This document shows positions 61,033-64,000 of a stretch of 64,000 bases of DNA, piece by piece; the first letter of the stretch is position 1, and each line of letters opens with the position of its first letter. The DNA is taken from assembly GCA_965214055.1 (NCBI GenBank), contig OZ243931.1, positions 248,001-312,000 of the forward strand. Reading direction: 5' to 3'. The notes below the pieces were generated by a model, which searched no databases, was not told where the DNA came from, and worked only from the letters and a program-made list of their open reading frames with translations. A program made the position numbers and the translations under genes. This stretch comes from WTGA01 sp965214055 (lineage in GTDB: Bacteria; Pseudomonadota; Gammaproteobacteria; Arenicellales; Poriferihabitantaceae).

Positions 61033-61743
61033 ATGTCCACCAAGAAACCTGCCGACCAAACATCCACCGTCTGGGAAAATTCGATGAAGCAGCGCCTCAC
61101 ACCAAACTACGACCACGAAAAACTTGTCGATCCGACCTGCACCGACCTCATAGACGTCTTCGAGGACGCCTGGAAGGGTTATATCCTGAACCAAGTCAAA
61201 TTGCTTCTGGAAAATCCGAACGGCGATATAGCTGGGATGACCTTGCTCTGCTCCTACTTCGAGTCAATCGAAGCCCTGCACAACGGCAAATCCAGCAAAG
61301 GCCAGTCACGAAAATTCTTTGTCCAGGGCTTCCTGCGCGTTTTCGACAAATCCTCCGATCCAGCAACCGCAAAGACTGTCGCAGAGGCCATCTATCGCGA
61401 TGTTCGGTGCGGTGTCGCCCACACGGGCTTCCCAACCTGTCGCGTTCATATTCAACGAACGCATCCCAAAGCATTTATCTTTACCTACCCTCTCCTCCCC
61501 GATGGCCAACGCGGCACCAACGCACCGGAAGAATCGATCGTGGTCAACGCTTCACGGATGTATGATGCGGTAAATCGGGATCTTGGTCGATACCTGAGGA
61601 CACTGCGCCAACCCAAAGAAGTCAAGCTCCGGACGCACTTCGAGCGCCTGATGCGGAGCGACTGGCGAGTTGGCCAGGACGACAATATCATGGGAATGAC
61701 GGAGGAAGAATTCATGCGCCCCGCCCATCCCGCTGGCGGATGA
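61033..61743 (+). CDS. unknown protein with HEPN-like motif
   Basis: 236 residues, mostly helical, no signal or membrane segment. Residues about 118-130 (AEAIYRDVRCGVAHTGF) contain R-x4-H in the setting typical of HEPN ribonucleases (xYxxxRxxxxH). An upstream helix (LLCSYFESIEALHNGKSSKG) resembles the first HEPN helices. It stands 68 bases after the truncated nucleotidyltransferase; HEPN and nucleotidyltransferase proteins commonly pair in toxin-antitoxin systems. Domain call is by eye only. Confidence 0.55.
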   Translation: MSTKKPADQTSTVWENSMKQRLTPNYDHEKLVDPTCTDLIDVFEDAWKGYILNQVKLLLENPNGDIAGMTLLCSYFESIEALHNGKSSKGQSRKFFVQGFLRVFDKSSDPATAKTVAEAIYRDVRCGVAHTGFPTCRVHIQRTHPKAFIFTYPLLPDGQRGTNAPEESIVVNASRMYDAVNRDLGRYLRTLRQPKEVKLRTHFERLMRSDWRVGQDDNIMGMTEEEFMRPAHPAGG

Positions 61744-61989
61744 AAAAGCGTACCCAGGGTGGTGACTCAGGCCCGGCAGACCAGGGATGTCGGCTGCAGC
61801 GGAAACTACCGCCCGCGCATCCGTAGCGGCGTTATCCGGTGGTCACCGGAGCACACGCCGGATGAACCTGACCCTCCCGCTTTCCGGGCTGCGGCCTGTT
61901 GAAGAAAAAGGGGACACCCCTACGTTGTGTTGATGCCCCAAATCCCTTCAAAATATTTTCACAATCAAGGATATTTTGCGGGAAATCGG

Positions 61990-61995
61990 TATAAT
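61990..61995 (+). promoter_or_regulatory. candidate -10 box for asd
   Basis: TATAAT 41 bases before the asd ATG, in A+T-rich DNA that follows the G+C-rich accessory patch. No good -35 hexamer at 16-18 bases. Rest of 61744-62035 shows no gene. Confidence 0.35.
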
Positions 61996-62035
61996 TCACC
62001 GCCTTGGATAACCGGGTACAAACAAAAACAGTTCA

Positions 62036-63157
62036 ATGAATCTCTCGAGAGTCGGTTTCATCGGATGGCGCGGCATGGTGGGTTCCGTACTGCTGCAAAG
62101 AATGCGGGAAGAAGAAGACTTTTCCATTATTGAGGAGCCGGTTTTCTTTTCGACTTCCCAAGCCGGTCAGCCGGGGCCGGATATCGGAAGAGGGACTGAA
62201 TCCCTGAAAGATGCCCATGACCTGGACGAACTGGCCAAACTGGAGGTGATTGTTACCTGCCAGGGCGGTGGGTACACTTCTGCGGTCCATTCCAGGCTCC
62301 GCAATGCCGGGTGGGGAGGGTACTGGATTGATGCCGCTTCGACCCTGCGCATGTCCGACCACTCCACCATCATTCTCGATCCGGTGAATCTCCCGGTCAT
62401 TGAACAGGGGCTCCAGGCCGGACAGAAGGATTTCATCGGCGGAAACTGTACGGTGAGCTTGATGATGATGGCCCTGGATGGACTCCTCAATGCCGACCTG
62501 GTGGAATGGATCTCCGTGACCACCTACCAGGCGATCTCCGGTGGAGGAGCCCGGCACATGCGGGAAATGCTTGGACAAATGGGACAGATCCACAGTCAAC
62601 TGGGCAACCGGTTGAATGACCCGGAAAGCTCCATTCTCGATATCGATTCGAACGTGACTGCAACCATGCGCTCGGACGAATTGCAAAAGACGGAAATCGG
62701 GTACGCGCTGGCCGGTAGCCTGCTTCCCTGGATTGACCAGGACCTGGAGGACGGAACCAGCCGGGAGGAGTGGAAAGGGTTTGCAGAAACCAACAAGATT
62801 CTCGGGAGAACGCATGCCCCCATCCCCATCGAAAGCACCTGTATCCGTATCGGGACCATGCGCTGCCATAGCCAGGCGTTCACGATCAAGCTCAAACGGG
62901 AGCTGCCGCTGGAGGAAGTTAAGGCCATCACCGCCCAGGCCAATGACTGGGTAAGCGTCATTGAAAATACCCGGACCCGTTCCCTGGACCAGCTGACCCC
63001 GGCAAAGGTAACCGGAACCCTGGACATTCCTGTGGGGAGAATGCGGAAGTTGCAAATGGGCGGAGAGTATCTCGCCGCGTTTACCGTGGGAGACCAGTTG
63101 CTCTGGGGGGCCGCCGAACCATTGAGGAGAATGCTCAGAATTCTCTCGAACCGATGA
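62036..63157 (+). CDS. asd: aspartate-semialdehyde dehydrogenase
   Basis: Converts aspartyl phosphate to aspartate semialdehyde for Lys, Met, Thr and peptidoglycan synthesis. 373 residues. NADP-binding GFIGWRGMVGSVLLQRM (about 7-23); catalytic Cys138 in FIGGNCTVSLMM; substrate-binding TTYQAISGGGARHMREM. Gram-negative type (about 370 residues). The gene is followed on the same strand by a SerA-like gene after 265 bases. Confidence 0.97.
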   Translation: MNLSRVGFIGWRGMVGSVLLQRMREEEDFSIIEEPVFFSTSQAGQPGPDIGRGTESLKDAHDLDELAKLEVIVTCQGGGYTSAVHSRLRNAGWGGYWIDAASTLRMSDHSTIILDPVNLPVIEQGLQAGQKDFIGGNCTVSLMMMALDGLLNADLVEWISVTTYQAISGGGARHMREMLGQMGQIHSQLGNRLNDPESSILDIDSNVTATMRSDELQKTEIGYALAGSLLPWIDQDLEDGTSREEWKGFAETNKILGRTHAPIPIESTCIRIGTMRCHSQAFTIKLKRELPLEEVKAITAQANDWVSVIENTRTRSLDQLTPAKVTGTLDIPVGRMRKLQMGGEYLAAFTVGDQLLWGAAEPLRRMLRILSNR

Positions 63158-63422
63158 ATTTCAGTTTTTATCCGGATCGCTGAACTCCAGCGATGGCCGG
63201 TGCGCCGATCATGAACCCTGGTCGTCATAATCATTTTTATTGATGATCCGGGCGCAACAGGCAGTTGGAGGCTAACCGCAACTTTGTTACTATTCGACCC
63301 CATTGAACCCGAATCATTTAAACTCCATCCCCGTGTAATCTGCCTCGCTGCAAAACGACGCGCTCCCACTTGACAACCCTGTGATGCAAACCTTCTGAAT
63401 TTAAGGTAAAACCCACAAGACA
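63158..63422. other. asd to serA-like gap
   Basis: 265 bases, no supported gene. A TGATGATCCGGGCGC stretch and several dyads are present but no terminator with a T tract is clear. AAGGT is about 20 bases before the next ATG. Confidence 0.35.
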
Positions 63423-64000
63423 ATGAAGATACTGATCGCTGATGCCTTCCCCGAGTCCCATGTGACAGAACTGAAGAACCGGGGCCACCAGGTCACCCTC
63501 TCCCCGAACCTGGACGCCGATACACTTGGCGGTGCCATCAAGGAGAATGAAGCCCTCATCGTACGGGGTACGGCTGTTCGTGCCGATACCCTGGAAAACG
63601 GCAAGGCACTTCGGCTGGTGATCCGTGCAGGGGCCGGAACCAACTCCATTGACAAGATTCATGCGGCAAGGCTCAACGTCCGGGTCTGCAACGTCCCGGG
63701 CGCAAATGCAACGGCCGTAGCCGAACTGGTGATGGGACTGATCATTGCCATTGACCGCAACATCGAATCCAATGCCCGGGATCTGAAGGCCGGGGTCTGG
63801 AACAAGAAAAAATACAGCCGGGCCAGGGGACTGTACGGCCGGAATATTGGCATTCTCGGCCTGGGTGCTGTGGGTCTTGGGGTGGCCGAACGTGCGAAGG
63901 CATTTGGCATGCAGGTATACGCCGTGCACAAACCGGACCGGCTGCTGGAAGCCGAACGCCGCATCCGCGCCGCAGACATCATCCAGGTGGAGTCAATGGA
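63423..64000 (+). CDS. D-3-phosphoglycerate dehydrogenase-like protein (5' part)
   Basis: D-2-hydroxyacid dehydrogenase family. The first 192 codons are in the window: MKILIADAFPESHVTELKNR (substrate-domain part), EALIVRGTAVRADTLE, the conserved VIRAGAGTNSIDKI with the substrate arginine, and NAT...AELVMGLIIAIDRNI. The NAD-binding GLGAVGLGVAERA motif lies near residue 150. Most likely SerA, first step of serine synthesis, but glycerate or other 2-hydroxyacid dehydrogenases cannot be excluded without the C-terminus. Confidence 0.85.
   Translation, partial: MKILIADAFPESHVTELKNRGHQVTLSPNLDADTLGGAIKENEALIVRGTAVRADTLENGKALRLVIRAGAGTNSIDKIHAARLNVRVCNVPGANATAVAELVMGLIIAIDRNIESNARDLKAGVWNKKKYSRARGLYGRNIGILGLGAVGLGVAERAKAFGMQVYAVHKPDRLLEAERRIRAADIIQVESM

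Overview
The window looks like a chromosomal segment of a free-living, probably marine, gammaproteobacterium. This is inferred from gene content and order (ftsK-lolA-crcB-serS, rluC-HAD phosphatase, rpsO-pnp, gcvTHP, FtsK and LolA of gammaproteobacterial type), not from a marker-gene tree. No rRNA, tRNA or CRISPR array was recognised. Coding density is high and genes are grouped by strand.

Layout. 1-3.3 kb is an accessory patch: a class II Fic protein that runs off the left edge, a decayed AbiEi-type antitoxin, an AAA ATPase and a scrap of an IS1634-type transposase. 3.3-9.4 kb is a housekeeping block on the minus strand (ftsK, lolA, crcB, serS, rmuC); rarA, often found between lolA and serS, is absent. 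9.7-10.4 kb is a PIN/AbrB-type toxin-antitoxin pair with a palindromic candidate operator. 10.7-12.4 kb carries a HAD phosphatase and rluC. 12.6-15.4 kb is a divergent puuB/puuA-like pair (gamma-glutamylputrescine pathway), followed by a SulP anion transporter. 17.7-24.8 kb is a catabolic cluster: two acyl-CoA ligases, two enoyl-CoA hydratases and a DmdA/GcvT-like folate-dependent demethylase, divergent from a LysR regulator. 24.9-28.1 kb holds a haloacid dehalogenase, a cold shock protein with a strong terminator, an AEC permease and a small membrane protein. 28.2-29.5 kb is a TnpB-only insertion sequence broken by one frameshift.

29.6-37.7 kb is amine and one-carbon metabolism: a SpuC-like putrescine aminotransferase, an unknown 304-residue protein, then gcvT-gcvH-gcvP-lipA behind a compact structured leader. 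38.0-48.4 kb is one long minus-strand run: a polyamine-type ABC transporter, a MetE-like methyltransferase, a small secreted protein, mmsA with foreign codon use, a frameshifted small ORF, and a 778-residue protein joining an RNA-polymerase alpha-CTD-like domain, a sigma region 4-like domain and several winged helices of HARE type. 48.9-53.3 kb is a general L-amino-acid ABC transporter (aapJQMP). 53.4-59.6 kb has a DNA glycosylase, a two-component system, a short RodZ-like protein, pnp and rpsO. 59.9-61.7 kb is a second accessory patch (winged-helix protein, truncated AbiEii-type nucleotidyltransferase, HEPN-like protein). The window ends with asd and a SerA-like dehydrogenase.

The physiological theme is uptake and breakdown of amines and amino acids: polyamine import, two routes of putrescine degradation, glycine cleavage with its own lipoyl synthase, methylmalonate-semialdehyde oxidation, and a folate-linked demethylation/acyl-CoA cluster. 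The most unusual locus is the alpha-CTD/sigma4/HARE protein with its translationally coupled, frameshifted upstream ORF (37994-40609). The second is the broken nucleotidyltransferase/HEPN-like patch at 59.9-61.7 kb.
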